From contig NC_080177.1 in the NCBI RefSeq assembly GCF_950295315.1, positions 85,089,623 to 85,153,622 on the forward strand: 64,000 nucleotides of DNA, read 5' to 3'. The translations under genes and the position numbers were made by a program. Shown here in pieces: positions 34,391 through 46,206 of the stretch (position 1 is the stretch's first letter; each line of letters opens with the position of its first letter). The notes under the pieces were generated by a model. It was given only the letters and a program-made list of their open reading frames with translations. It had not been told where the DNA came from and did no database searches. The stretch comes from Erinaceus europaeus (Eukaryota; Chordata; Mammalia; Eulipotyphla; Erinaceidae).

Positions 34391-34662
34391 TGGGAGTCGG
34401 GCAGTAGCACAGCAGGTTAAGCACGGGTGGCACAAAGCGCAAGGACGGGCGGAAGGATCCTGGTTCAAACCCCCAGCTCCCCATCTACAGGGGAGTCGCT
34501 TCACAGGTGGTGAAGCAAGTCTGCAGGTGTCTGTCTTTCTGTCCCCCTCTCTGTCTTCCCCTTCTCTCTCTCTATTTCTTTCTGCCCTGTCCAACAGCAA
34601 TGACATCAATAACTACAACGATAAAACAACAAGGGTAACAAAAAGGAATACATATTTTTTAA
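34391..34662 (+). mobile_element. SINE-A, short form
   Basis: ATTCACAATATCT (34378-34390) and ATTCACCATATCT (34663-34675) flank it. Head GGGAGTCGGGCAGTAGCACAG, B box GGTTCAAACCC, end CAACAAGGGTAACAAAAAGG. Confidence 0.93.
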
Positions 34663-34699
34663 ACATTCACCATATCTACCCACTTCTTACAATGATTTT

Positions 34700-34795
34700 T
34701 ATTTATTTATTTTTATCATTGATTTAATATCGACTTACAAAATTACATGGTGGGGGCCAGACGGTGGTGCACCTGGTTAAATGCACATATCACCA
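34700..34795. mobile_element. L1 3' terminus fragment followed by a SINE-B head
   Basis: 34700-34747 matches the minus-strand L1 3' end (ATCATTGATTTAATATCGAC). 34748-34795 is a plus-strand SINE-B head (GGGGGCCAGACGGTGGTGCA) cut off before the B box. Confidence 0.55.
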
Positions 34796-35440
34796 ACATT
34801 CCAATAACTCTGCTGTCTGCTTTTCTGGTGGAGTCTTTCACTAGGAAGTGTTTCATTTTCCCTAAACATTTCCTTTCCTACAACTTAAATACATAGAATT
34901 GCTGGTTGTGTCTTCTAGTATTGATTATCTCCTCCGCCTGATTTCTTCTACTTTCTAGGCCTCTTACCTGACTCTCAATGACATTCGAAGTGTCTTTCAT
35001 ACCTTGCAGATCTGTTTGAGTTTTGGGTTTTTTGTTTGTTTTTGTACATTGTAATTCTTTGGTGAAATTATTTCTGAGTTCTTGAATCTGTGTTCGTTAA
35101 TTTTAGTTTCTTGAATCAAATTCGTGATGAGTTTTCTGAACTCTGTTTTTGGCCTTTTTTTTTTTTTTTCAGATTTGTGCCCATCTGGTCATTTGGAGTT
35201 TTCATCATTGCTTTTCTGTGTTTTTTGCAGTTTATACATGCTGTGTGTTTTCTGTGGCTGTGCCAGCAGGAGGCGCTGTGGCTGAGACACTGGATTTCTC
35301 TGTTTGTATATCTTGGTGAGGGGTGGGGGAGACTGTATCCTGTGCCAGTCTACAGTTTAGTATCTTTGACTGCTAGTTTTCCCACTTTGTTCCAGCCTCT
35401 GAGGGACAGGGATTGGTAGTGGGGAGAGTTAACATCATTG
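34796..35440 (-). mobile_element. L1 5'UTR/ORF1 fragment
   Basis: On the minus strand the proximal part (35100-34900) translates in pieces to a charged, heptad-like protein (NEHRFKNSEI, VIESQVRGLESRR) typical of the ORF1 coiled coil. The distal part (35440-35160) is GC-richer and resembles an L1 5'UTR. No clean frame remains. This is the only 5' L1 material seen in the window. The assignment is inference from composition and coiled-coil character. Confidence 0.5.
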
Positions 35441-35457
35441 GAAAATTTCTTTCTCCT

Positions 35458-35745
35458 TTTTTTTAAATATTTATTTTATTTATTTATTCCCTTTTGTTGC
35501 CCTTGTTGTTTTATTGTTGTAGTTATTATTGTTGTTGTCATTGTTGGATAGGACAGAGAGAAATGGAGAGAGGAGGGGAAGACAGAGAGAGGGAGAGAAA
35601 GACAGACACCTGAAGACCTGCTTCACCGCCTGTGAAGCGACTCCCTTGCAGGTGGGGAGCTGGGGGTTCGAACCGGGATCCTTATGCCGGTCCTTGTGCT
35701 TTGCGCCACCTGCGCTTAACCCACTGCACTACAGCCCGACTCCCA
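35458..35745 (-). mobile_element. SINE-A, short form
   Basis: Target duplications GAAAATTTCTTTCTCCT (35441-35457) and GAAAATTCCTTTCTCCT (35746-35762). All landmarks are present, including GGTTCGAACCGGGATCC and the GCACTACAGCCCGACTCCC head. Confidence 0.95.
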
Positions 35746-36045
35746 GAAAATTCCTTTCTCCTTAGTGTTCAGAGAAAAAGCAGGATTTATTTCCCTCACC
35801 TCCTGCCAGTGTCTTTATAGCCCAGGCAGAATTAGTTCTCAGTAAGGCTTTTACCATTAAAACTAGAGATCCCTGTGGGCAGTTCAGTATCTTGATGTCT
35901 ACACTCATCTATGGGTTAGTGTGTTTCTGAAAAATCCTGACGATATCTTTTGAGATTTTTTTTTAATTTTTAATTAAAAAAATTTTTTTTTATCTTTTGA
36001 TTTTTATGGCAGGTTTTTTTTTAATTTTTTTTATTAAAGAAAGGA

Positions 36046-36483
36046 TTAATTAACAAAACCATAGGGTAGGAGGGGTACAACTCCACACAATTCCCACCGC
36101 CCAATCTCCATATCCCACCCCCTCCCCCGATAGTTTTCCCATTCTCTATCCCTCTGGGAGCATGGACCCAGGGTCATTGAGGGTTGTAGAAGGTAGAAGG
36201 TCTGGCTTCTGTAATTGCTTCCTCGCTGAACATGGGCGTTGACTGGTCGGTCCATACTCCCAGTCAGCCTCTCTCTTTCCCTAGTAGGGTGGGTCTCTGG
36301 GGAAGCTGAGCTCCAGGACACATTGGTGGTGTCTTCAATCCAGGGAAGTCTGGCCGGCATCCTGATGACACGTGGAACCTGGTGACTGAAAAGAGAGTTA
36401 ACATACAAAGCCAAACAAATTGTTGAGCAATCATGGACCCAAAGCTTGGAAAAGTGGAGAGGAAGTATTAGGGAGGTACTCAC
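36046..36483 (-). other. 145-codon sense frame in the L1 3'UTR
   Basis: Open frame in L1 sense orientation starting 274 nt after the ORF2 stop (ORF2 ends at 36757) and running nearly to the poly(A). An equal-length frame exists in copy 2 (43365-43802). It starts MSTSLILP and has a basic, Arg/Glu-rich middle (TRERERLTGSMDRP). No domain recognised. The copies are so similar that shared openness is weak evidence of selection. Confidence 0.4.
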
Positions 36484-36756
36484 TGCAAACTCTAGTATAC
36501 TTCTGCTTTCTTACTTTGGTGCCATACTCCAAACTCAGTCAATTTCTGCTTTGCGTTTCTACTTCTTTTTTTTTTTTTACATGCATAACATTCCCCAGAT
36601 TCCCATTTAGTAATACAACCCCCAGTATTTCATTCATCATTTTTCATGGACCTGTATTCTCCCCACCCACCCACCCACCCCAGAGTCTTTTACTTTGGTG
36701 TAATACTCCAATTCCATTTCAGGTTCGACTTGTGTTTTCTTTTCTAATCTTGTTTT

Positions 36757-36892
36757 TCAACTTCGGCCTGAGAGTGAGATCATCCCGTATTCATCCTTCT
36801 GTTTCTGACTTATTTCACTCAACATGATTTTTTCAAGGTCCATCCAAGATCGGCTGAAAACGGTGAAGTCACCATTTTTTACAGCTGAGTAG
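36757..36892 (-). pseudogene. L1 ORF2 C-terminal end (copy 1)
   Basis: Last 45 or so codons of ORF2 ([18 protein letters not shown] through ISLSGRS, stop). Joined at 36892/36893 to the inverted upstream segment. Confidence 0.9.
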
Positions 36893-38051
36893 TAAGCCTT
36901 TGACAAAATACAACATCCCTTTATGATCAAAACACTACAAAAAATAGGAATAGATGGAAAATTCCTGAAGATAGTGGAGTGTATATATAGCAAACCTACA
37001 GCCAACATCATACTCAATGGTGAAAAACTGGAAGCATTTCCCCTCAGATCAGGTACTAGACAGGGCTGCCCACTATCACCATTACTATTCAACATAGTGT
37101 TGGAAGTTCTTGCCATAGCAATCAGGCAGGAGCAAGGAATTAAAGGCATACAGATTGGAAGAGAAGAAGTCAAACTCTCCTTATTTGCAGATGACATGAT
37201 AGTATACATGGAAAAACCTAAGGAATCTAGCAAGAAGCTTTTGGAAATCATCAGGCAATACAGTAATGTGTCAGGCTATAAAATTAACATTCAAAAGTCA
37301 GTGGCATTCCTCTATGCAAACACTAAGTTAGAAGAAATTGAAATCCAGAAATCAGTTCCTTTTTCTATAGCAACAGAAACAATAAAATATCTAGGAATAA
37401 ACCTAACCAAAGAAGTGAAAGACTTGTATACTGAAAATTATGAGTCACTACTCAAAGAAATTGAAAAAGACACAAAGAAGTGGAAAGATATTCCATGCTC
37501 ATGGGTTGAAAGAATTAACATCATCAAAATGAATATATTACCCAGAGTCATCTACAAATTTAATGCTATCCCCATCAAGATCCCAAGCACATTTTTTAGG
37601 AGAATAGAACAAATGCTACAAATGTTTATCTGGAACCAGAAAAGACCTAGAATTGCCAAAACAATCTTGAGAAAAAAGAACAGAACCGGAGGCATCACAC
37701 TGCCAGATCTCAAACTATATTATAGGGCCATTGTCATCAAAACTGCTTGGTACTGGAACATGAACAGACACACTGACCAGTGGAATAGAATTGAGAGCCC
37801 AGAAATGAGGCCCCACACGTATGGACATCTAATCTTTGACAAAGGGCCCAGACTATTATATGGGGGAAGCAGAGTCTCTTCAACAAATGGTGTTGGAAAC
37901 AATGGGTTGAAACATGCAGAAGAATGAAGCTGAATCACTGTATTTCACCAAATACAAAAGTAAATTCCAAGTGGATCAAGGACTTGGATGTTAGACCACA
38001 AACTATCAGATACTTAGAGGAAAATATTGGAAGAACTTTTTTCCGCATAAA
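36893..38051 (+). pseudogene. L1 ORF2 reverse transcriptase segment, inverted (copy 1)
   Basis: Begins in the RT palm ([14 protein letters not shown]), has [13 protein letters not shown] and the catalytic FADDM motif, then the thumb and post-RT region. The frame stops at 37927 (KHAEE, stop). The correct ORF2 continuation lies in the next frame from ATG at 37924 ([10 protein letters not shown]...), overlapping as ATGA. The identical shift is in copy 2, so it was inherited from the source element. The segment ends at FFRIN against the target duplication. Confidence 0.92.
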
Positions 38052-38065
38052 TTATGGCAGGTTTT

Positions 38066-38782
38066 GTTGCATTCCCTACTTTATCAGGGAGAAGCACCCT
38101 GTCTCCAGAAGCCCCACACCGGCTTATCTTTAAGCCTCTGGCTGTTCATCCTATTATAAGAAAATATACTCCTATGCTAATTTTCTCTTTAACATAAAAT
38201 ACTGATGCCAGTCATGGACTGTTGTTAACCTTTTATTTTCCTACCCTAAAAATATTATTGGACAAGTCTTATCTATGCCTGGGGTCTTGGTATGTAAAAT
38301 ACAAATGAATACCACTACTCTATAACTTTCTTAGGCTAACATGGAACTATGAGAACTTTAAAAATATCTTTTCACATTTCCCAGATGGGGCAGATGCTAA
38401 ATTTCTGTCAGAAAGTGTTACAGATTATAATTACTTAAGAAAATGGAGGTACTTTTATCAGCTTGTGTGTTTTCTCTCCAATCTTCACCACTATCCTGGA
38501 AGCTCTATAGGTTGTCAAGTCTATTAAATTCACTGGGACGTCAGCCATCAGCATGCCAGTCACATTTCTGTCATCTGATTATGGTTATTAACTGCTCATT
38601 GAGCTGAACCCTGAATTCTGTAAGTAAATATCAACAACCATTGCTCATAACAAGCTGTGTGGCCACAAAGCCAAGAAATACAAATCCAGAAGCAAGTATA
38701 CTTTTTAAAAACTCCTGTATTTTTCTATGTAGTCATCACTTGTGTAACTAATTAGTTCCAGCAATCATTATTTTCACACTTA
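38066..38782. other. Unrecognised unique DNA
   Basis: About 700 bp AT-rich; no coding or repeat signal. Confidence 0.4.
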
Positions 38783-39111
38783 TTTTTTTTGCCTCCAGGG
38801 TTATTGCTGGGCTCGGTGCCTGCGCCATGAATCCACCTCTCCTGGAGGCCATTTTCCCCCCTTTTTGCTGCCTTGTTGTGGTTATTACGGTTGTTATTGA
38901 TGTTGTTGTTGTTAGATAGGACAGAGAGACATGGAGAGAGGAGGGGAAGACAGAGAGAGGGAGAGAAAGACAGACACCTGCAGACCTGCTTCACCGCCTG
39001 TGAAGCGACTCCCCTGCAGGTGGGGAGCCGGGGGCTCGAACCGGGATCCTTACGCCGGTCCTTGTGCTTTGCGCTACGTGCGCTTAACCCGCTGTGCTAC
39101 TGCCCGACCCC
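38783..39111 (-). mobile_element. SINE-A, long form, well preserved
   Basis: GCCTCCAGGGTTATTGCTGG...CTCCTGGAGGCC extension; near-consensus body and head (GGGGCTCGAACCGGGATCC, GCTGTGCTACTGCCCGACC). A box and B box intact. Confidence 0.95.
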
Positions 39112-39387
39112 CATTTTTCCACTTTTCTAAGAAATTCTCTTGATAGTAAATTCATTTAGGTGTTTTAAATTATTTTAGGATAAAATCTAACGTCCCATTA
39201 GACTATTGAGTGAATAGTTGTCATTATTTTACTTCATGTGTCATTATGTGCATTGCCTTTCTACCTTTGCTATGTTGTGAGTAATCCCTTTCTAAACACA
39301 CAATCCTTTTATAAGCACATAAACATCAGGGACAGAGATAATTAGTGTGTTTGTCTTGGGTACCAAAGAATCAGTCATGGGTGGGGC
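39112..39387. other. Unrecognised DNA
   Basis: Short AT-rich interval; nothing supported. Confidence 0.4.
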
Positions 39388-39600
39388 GGGGCAGGCAGTG
39401 GTGCACCTGGTTAAATATGCATGATACAATGCACAAGGACCCAGGTTCAAGCTCCTGGTCCCCACCTGCAGGGGAAAAGCTTTGTGAGTGATGAAGCAGG
39501 GCTGCAGGTGTCTCTCTGTCCCTTTCCCTCTCTATTGCCCCCCATTCCCTCTCAATTTCTGGTTGTCTTTATCCAATAAATAAATGAAGATGATTTTAAA
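39388..39600 (+). mobile_element. SINE-B
   Basis: GGCAGGCAGTGGTGCACCTGG head, AGGTTCAAGCTCCTG B box, GGGGAAAAGCTTTGTGAGTG body, TATCCAATAAATAAATG end. Confidence 0.9.
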
Positions 39601-39853
39601 AATTAAAACAATTATTCATGGGAGATTAACTAATTTTCTTGATGACAAATATAGATAACAGTACAAGCAAGTTCTGTTCAGAGTCTTTCTTGCTCTTATA
39701 TATCACTGTCTTCTGAGACCGCACTACCAAGATTGTGGTTCATTCCTCTGTCATCTGTCTGAAAGGTAAAGATCAGCCGAAGTCAGCTATTACCAGAGTT
39801 GGGACTTAAGCCTCTATGATATCAGCTATGAACTGAAGTTGTATCCCACTTAT

Positions 39854-40176
39854 TTATTTATTTATTTTTTGCCTCTAGGGTTATTGCTGGGACTCGGTGC
39901 CTGCACTATGAATCCCCTGCTCCCGAAAGCTATTTTTTCCCTTTTGTTGCCCTTGTTGACCTTGTTGTTATTGCAGTCATTGTTGTTGGATAGGACAGAG
40001 AGAAATGGAGAGAGGAGAGGAAGACAGAGAGGGGGAGAGAAAGACAGACACCTGCAGACCTGCTTCACCGCCTGTGAAGCGACTCCCCTGCAGGTGGGGA
40101 GCCGGGGGCTCGAACCGGGGTCCTTACGCTGGTTTTGCACTTCAGCGCTTAACCCGCTGCGCTATCGCGGGGCCGC
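39854..40176 (-). mobile_element. SINE-A, long form
   Basis: TTGCCTCTAGGGTTATTGCTGG extension with a mutated second octamer (CTCCCGAAAGC), consensus body, GGCTCGAACCGGGG B box, head shortened by a small deletion near 40138. Confidence 0.92.
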
Positions 40177-41094
40177 CAAATCACACCTTTCTTTACGTTT
40201 TTGAAATATGCCCCAGAGTTTGAATGAAAAGCAATCCCATTGTCTTACTTTGACAATTTCCATGTTGTTTTTTCCTTTTGGTGCAGAAGTTGCTTGGTCA
40301 TGATTATTACAGACATTGAAAGTTTTACTTACTGTAATCCTTTACATTCATTTTAAAGAAGAAATGCCTACTACTAAGAGACCATATGGTGCTCCAAAGA
40401 AAAATTTCAGCTTTATTATCATGGTCATTAGTTAGTGTTTCTTCTAAATGATTCTGTGGTATGCATTCAAAATATGGAAAATGCATACTTCTCCTGCCAG
40501 CTAAGAGTAATACATCATTTTAATAGAAAAATTATACATAGTATAGCAAAAGCATAGCATTACAATGCTCCAAGCTACATATGAGACACAATTCAACAAT
40601 ATCAATCATTCACTCAATAGCCTGATGGGAAATTTGGCTCATTCCAAAAATCTATTATTTATATTGTAATTACAAGAAATTTTCCTTTCAAATAATTGAA
40701 TGAGCAGACAGCAAAAGGAGAGGACAGTGCTCCATCACAATGATTGGTATTTTTCAGAACATAAGGCTAAAAAAAGTGAGTGCTAAATGCACTGTCCATT
40801 CATTTCTCTCTGGAAGGTACATTTTAGTCAAGAGTTGCCATCTGTAGTCAACACATTCCCAACAAGGAGATGTGAATCTAGGATTGATAACGTCCACATC
40901 ACTGTAGGAGACACTTTGGGATCCTTTCCCAGCTTGATACGGTTGCTTTATGTTTGAAAAATGGAATTGACTTGGATGTCTATGTTGTAGCTATTCCTCC
41001 ATGGTACCTGGTGTTTGCTGGTCTGTCACTACAGCTGGTAGTAGTGTGGAATCCACCTGGATCTAGGTGAAGAAGAGGCTGGGACACTGCTCAG
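40177..41094. other. Unrecognised DNA, possible conserved non-coding sequence
   Basis: 0.9 kb, AT-rich (40490-40760 especially), no repeat recognised, no frame of note. Confidence 0.4.
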
Positions 41095-41235
41095 ATAGAT
41101 CATTGGGAGAATGCCGCTCGGACAGACATCTGCGTCTCAGCACCAGCACAAGAGAGCGCTGAGGCACTGGGGAGGCTTTGGTTCCGCCATCTCCCTCCAA
41201 CTCTCCCTTCCTGTCTCTCTCACTATCTGAAAAAG
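41095..41235 (+). mobile_element. SINE-D
   Basis: GATAGATCATTGGGAGAATG head, CAGCACCAGCACA, CACTGGGGAGGCTTTGG and TCCCTTCCTGTCTCTCTCAC; same layout as the relics at 61155 and 61517. Confidence 0.45.
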
Positions 41236-41246
41236 TCATCTCTGAG

Positions 41247-41458
41247 GGGCCAGGTGGTGGCACACCTGGTCGAGTGCACATGGTATAATGCACAAAGACC
41301 GGGGTTCAAGCCCCCACCCCCACCTGCAGGGGAAAAGCTTTGCGAGTGGTGAAGCAATGTTGCAGGTGTCTCTTTCTTTCTCTCCCTCTGTCTCCCTCCA
41401 CCCTCTCGATTTCTGGCTGTCTTTTAAATAAATATAATGAAAAATTAAAAAAAAAATG
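41247..41458 (+). mobile_element. SINE-B
   Basis: GGGCCAGGTGGTGGCACACC head, GGGTTCAAGCCCCC B box, GGGGAAAAGCTTTGCGAGTG body, AAATAAATATAATG end. Confidence 0.9.
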
Positions 41459-41790
41459 TCAGCCTAGAGCAATGAAGCACCAGCAGTGTCAACACATAAA
41501 GAGGTAAGTAGAAAGTAAGCAAGTCAGGCTCATCCATTTAGTACATGTTACTTACATGTACATAGAATGTGTTTCTCCCTTTTCCTTTTCTTTGCACTGT
41601 ATGGTGGGGATAATGCTCTAAAGGACAGTTGCTGACCTGTCGTGTTCCCACTGTCCATGTCTGCTGACACGCTCTCCCCCATACCATGTACCCAGGCCCC
41701 TGAGCCCTCCACACCTCCCTGTACCTCATATTCTTTTAACTTTTGGAGTTAGGGAGGGATGACTGTTAAGGCTTCCATATTTATATTGAT
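41459..41790. other. Unrecognised DNA
   Basis: Flank of the nested L1 pair; no gene supported. Confidence 0.4.
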
Positions 41791-41805
41791 GCGTTTGAAT
41801 TTTCT

Positions 41806-43255
41806 TTTTTTTTAATTTATTTTCTATTTAAGAAAGGATAAATTAACAAAACCATAGGGTAGGAGGGGTACAACTCCACACAACTCCCACCACCCAATCT
41901 CCATATCCCACCCCCTCCCCTGATAGCTTTCCCATTCTCTATCCCTCTGGGAGCATGGACCCAGGGTCACTGTGGGATGCAGAAGGTGGAAGGTCTGGCT
42001 TCTGTAATTGCTTCCCCGCCTGAACATGGGCGTTGACTGGTCGGTCCATACTCCCAGTCTGCCTCTCTCTTTCCCTAGTAGGGTGGGTCTCTGGGGAAGC
42101 TGAGCTCCAGGACACATTGGTGGGGTTTTCAGTCCAGGGAAGCCTGGCCAGCATCCTGATGACATCTGGAACCTGGTGGCTGAAAAGAGAGTTAACATAC
42201 AAAGCCAAACAAATTGTTGAGCAATATGGACCCCAAGCTTGGAATAGTGGAGAGGAAGTGTTAGGGGGGGTACTCACTGCAAACTCTAGTGTACTTCTAC
42301 TTTCAGGTATATATTTTGCAGTAGTTTATTGATACGTGTGAACATATGCTCTCTCTCACAGAAACTGGTGTATATCTAGGTTTTGGGACTTTGTTAGAAA
42401 GTGAACCACCTGAGATGAAATTAGAGTGTACTATAAAAGGAAAGGTCTCACCCGAGTAATGAAGCTGAAAGGTTGTCATTCCACACCTGAAGTCTCTGGA
42501 CACAGTCTGAGCTGAAGCATGTTGAGGTGGCAATCATTGTGTTGATTAGGTTGTGATCGGCTGATGCAATATTATTTGATATGGATTGGGAGAGGCATAC
42601 GGGAAAGTGGGTTCCAGGACAGGGAGAAATATAGGCTCTATAGTGGAGATGTGAGCTTCCTGCTGTCTTAGGGTTCAAAAAGACAATGGATAGTTAATGT
42701 TATCATCACATTATTTGGTAATTGGGTTAGCTTTGAAAAGTCCTTTTGTTAGGGTTTGCTGTACAGTACCCAGTATCTTGTAAATAGCTGTGCCACTGGT
42801 TGCCTCTGATCTACTTGGTCTAGGCTTTTGAGAGAGTCTGCATATCAAATACACAGCCTATATATTAAGAAGACTCAGTCTGTGTTTTAAAAACTTCGAG
42901 ACATACAATTAATTTTTCCCCTCTCATATTAATTAACTAGTGATTTATATGACTACACTTTACTAGGAGTGTACATAAACACCATTCCCACCACCAAAAG
43001 ACTGTGTCCCATCCCACCCACTGTCCCAGGAAGCTGCGTGTCTACCCCTCACCACAGGGTTTTTACTTTGGTGCCCTACTTACAATTTGATCAGGTCCTG
43101 CTTTTAGTTTCCCTGTCAGATCTTCTTAGTCAACTTCTGTTGATGAGTGGGATCATCCCATACTCATCTTTATCTTTCTGACTTAGCTCACTTAACACGA
43201 TTCCTTCTAGCTCTGTCCGAGATGGGTCAGAGAGGGTGGCTTCATTGTTCTTGAT
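41806..43255 (-). mobile_element. L1 3'UTR, intermediate-age copy, 5'-truncated
   Basis: Longer 3'UTR form: the young-type block (41830-42304), the AGGTATATATTTTGCAG block of the older copies, then the distal block and the last few antisense ORF2 codons (TTCATTGTTCTTGATAGCT). Flanked by TTTGAATTTTCT (41794-41805) and TTTGAACTTTCT (43259-43270), its own target duplication. The younger L1 sits at that right-hand site. Confidence 0.75.
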
Positions 43256-43364
43256 AGCTTTGAACTTTCTTTTTTTTTTTTTTTTATTGCCTTTTAAATA
43301 AGTCTCCATTTCTTTTCTTTTTTTTTAATTTTTTTTTATTTTTTATTTTTTATTTAAGAAAGGA

Positions 43365-43802
43365 TTAATTAACAAAACCATAGGGTAGGAGGGGTACAAC
43401 TCCATACAATTCCCACCGCCCAATCTCCATATCCCACCCCCTCCCCCGATAGCTTTCCCATTCTCTATCCCTCTGGGAGCATGGACCCAGGGTCATTGTG
43501 GGATGCAGAAGGTGGAAGGTCTGGCTTCTGTAATTGCTTCCTCGCTGAACATGGGCGTTGACTGGTCGGTCCATACTCCCAGTCAGCCTCTCTCTTTCCC
43601 TAGTATGGTGGGTCTCTGGGGAAGCTGAGTTCCAGGACACATTGGTGGGGTCTTCAATCCAGGGAAGTCTGGCCGGCATCCTGATGACACCTGGAACCTG
43701 GTGACTGAAAAGAGAGTTAACATACAAAGCCAAACAAATTGTTGAGCAATCATGGACCCAAAGCTTGGAAAAGTGGAAAGGTAGTATTAGGGAGGTACTC
43801 AC
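43365..43802 (-). other. 145-codon sense frame in the L1 3'UTR (copy 2)
   Basis: Same position, length and reading as in copy 1 with a few substitutions, starting 281 nt after the ORF2 stop at 44084. The older 41806-43255 copy has the region split by frame breaks. Confidence 0.4.
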
Positions 43803-44083
43803 TGCAAACTCTAGTATACTTCTGCTTTCTTACTTTGGTGCCATACTCCAAACTCAGTCAATTTCTGCTTTGCGTTTCTACTTCTTTTTTTTTTTTTTTT
43901 TACATGCATAACATTCCCCAGATTCCCATTTAGCAATACAACCCCCACTATTTAATTCATCATTTTTCATGGACCTGTATTCTCCCCACCCACCCACCCA
44001 CCCACCCCAGAGTCTTTTACTTTGGTGTAATACTCCAATTCCATTTCAGGTTCGACTTGTGTTTTCTTTTCTAATCTTGTTTT

Positions 44084-46198
44084 TCAACTTCGGCCTGAGA
44101 GTGAGATCATCCCATATTCATCCTTCTGTTTCTGACTTATTTCACTCAACATGATTTTTTCAAGGTCCATCCAAGATCGGCTGAAAACGGTGAAGTCACC
44201 ATTTTTTACAGCTGAGTAGTATTCCATTGTGTATATATACCACAACTTGACCAGCCACTCATCTGTTGTTGGACACCTGGGTTGCTTCCAGGTTTTGGCT
44301 ATTACAAATTGTGCTGCCAAGAACATATGTGTACACAGATCTTTTTGGATGGATGTGTTGGGCTCCTTAGGATATATCCCCAGGAGGGGAATTGCAGGGT
44401 CATAGGGTAGGTCCATTTCTAGCCTTCTGAGAGTTCTCCAGACTGTTCTCCACAGAGGTTGGACCAATTGACATTCCCACCAGCAGTGCAGGAGGGTTCC
44501 TTTGACCCCACATCCTCTCCAGCATTTGCTGCTGTTACCTTTTCTGATGTGTGACATTCTCACAGGAGTGAAGTGATATCTCATTGTTGTCTTGATTTGC
44601 ATTTCTCTGACAATCAGAGACTTGGAGAATTTTTTCATGTGTTTCTCGGCCTTTTGGATCTCTTCTGTGGTGAATATTCTGTCCAATTCCTCCCCCCATT
44701 TTTGGATGGGGTTATTTGTTGTCTTGTTGTTGAGTCTGGTAAGCTCCTTATATATGTTGGTTATTAAACTCTTATCTGATGTATGGCATGTAAAGATCTT
44801 CTCCCATTCTGTGAGGGGTCTCTTGATTTGGGTAGTGGTTTCTTTTGCTGTGAAGAAGCTTTTTAATTTGATGTAGTCCCATAGGTTTATACTTGCCTTA
44901 GTCTTCCTTGTAATTGGATTCGTTTCATTGAAAATGTCTTTAAAATTTATGTGGAAAAAAGTTCTTCCAATATTTTCCTCTAAGTATCTGATAGTTTGTG
45001 GTCTAACATCCAAGTCCTTGATCCACTTGGAATTTACTTTTGTATTTGGTGAAATACAGTGATTCAGCTTCATTCTTCTGCATGTTTCAACCCATTGTTT
45101 CCAACACCATTTGTTGAAGAGACTCTGCTTCCCCCATATAATAGTCTGGGCCCTTTGTCAAAGATTAGATGTCCATACGTGTGGGGCCTCATTTCTGGGC
45201 TCTCAATTCTATTCCACTGGTCAGTGTGTCTGTTCATGTTCCAGTACCAAGCAGTTTTGATGACAATGGCCCTATAATATAGTTTGAGATCTGGCAGTGT
45301 GATGCCTCCGGTTCTGTTCTTTTTTCTCAAGATTGTTTTGGCAATTCTAGGTCTTTTCTGGTTCCAGATAAACATTTGTAGCATTTGTTCTATTCTCCTA
45401 AAAAATGTGCTTGGGATCTTGATGGGGATAGCATTAAATTTGTAGATGACTCTGGGTAATATATTCATTTTGATGATGTTAATTCTTTCAACCCATGAGC
45501 ATGGAATATCTTTCCACTTCTTTGTGTCTTTTTCAATTTCTTTGAGTAGTGACTCATAATTTTCAGTATACAAGTCTTTCACTTCTTTGGTTAGGTTTAT
45601 TCCTAGATATTTTATTGTTTCTGTTGCTATAGAAAAAGGAACTGATTTCTGGATTTCAATTTCTTCTAACTTAGTGTTTGCATAGAGGAATGCCACTGAC
45701 TTTTGAATGTTAATTTTATAGCCTGACACATTACTGTATTGCCTGATGATTTCCAAAAGCTTCTTGCTAGATTCCTTAGGTTTTTCCATGTATACTATCA
45801 TGTCATCTGCAAATAAGGAGAGTTTGACTTCTTCTCTTCCAATCTGTATGCCTTTAATTCCTTGCTCCTGCCTGATTGCTATGGCAAGAACTTCCAACAC
45901 TATGTTGAATAGTAATGGTGATAGTGGGCAGCCCTGTCTAGTACCTGATCTGAGGGGAAATGCTTCCAGTTTTTCACCATTGAGTATGATGTTGGCTGTA
46001 GGTTTGCTATATATAGACTCCACTATCTTCAGGAATTTTCCATCTATTCCTATTTTTTGTAGTGTTTTGATCATAAAGGGATGTTGTATTTTGTCAAAGG
46101 CTTTCTCTGCATCTATTGATATGACCATGTGGTTTTTGGTCTTGCTTTTGTTGATGTGGTGGATCACATTGATTGATTTACGTATATTAAACCAACCC
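44084..46198 (-). pseudogene. L1 ORF2: reverse transcriptase to C-terminus (copy 2)
   Basis: From [17 protein letters not shown] through the RT palm ([11 protein letters not shown]), [15 protein letters not shown], the thumb, a frame stop at 45070 with overlapping restart at 45073 (ATGA), and the C-terminal domain with a [18 protein letters not shown] cysteine motif. It ends ISLSGRS, stop, at 44084. Apart from the shared one-base shift it is open throughout, implying a recent insertion. It is separated from its N-terminal half by inversion, so it is inactive. Confidence 0.93.
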
Positions 46199-46206
46199 AA
46201 CAATAG

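Larger units (their letters stand above)
36018..38051 (-). mobile_element. Young L1 with 5' inversion (copy 1)
   Basis: 14-bp target duplications TTATGGCAGGTTTT at 36004-36017 and 38052-38065. 36018-36892 is the L1 3' end on the minus strand; 36893-38051 is an upstream ORF2 segment on the plus strand. This 5'-inversion layout is the signature of twin priming. About 730 bp of ORF2 between the two pieces (present at about 44220-44950 in copy 2) is missing at the junction. The target breaks at TTTT/G, compatible with L1 endonuclease preference. Confidence 0.95.
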
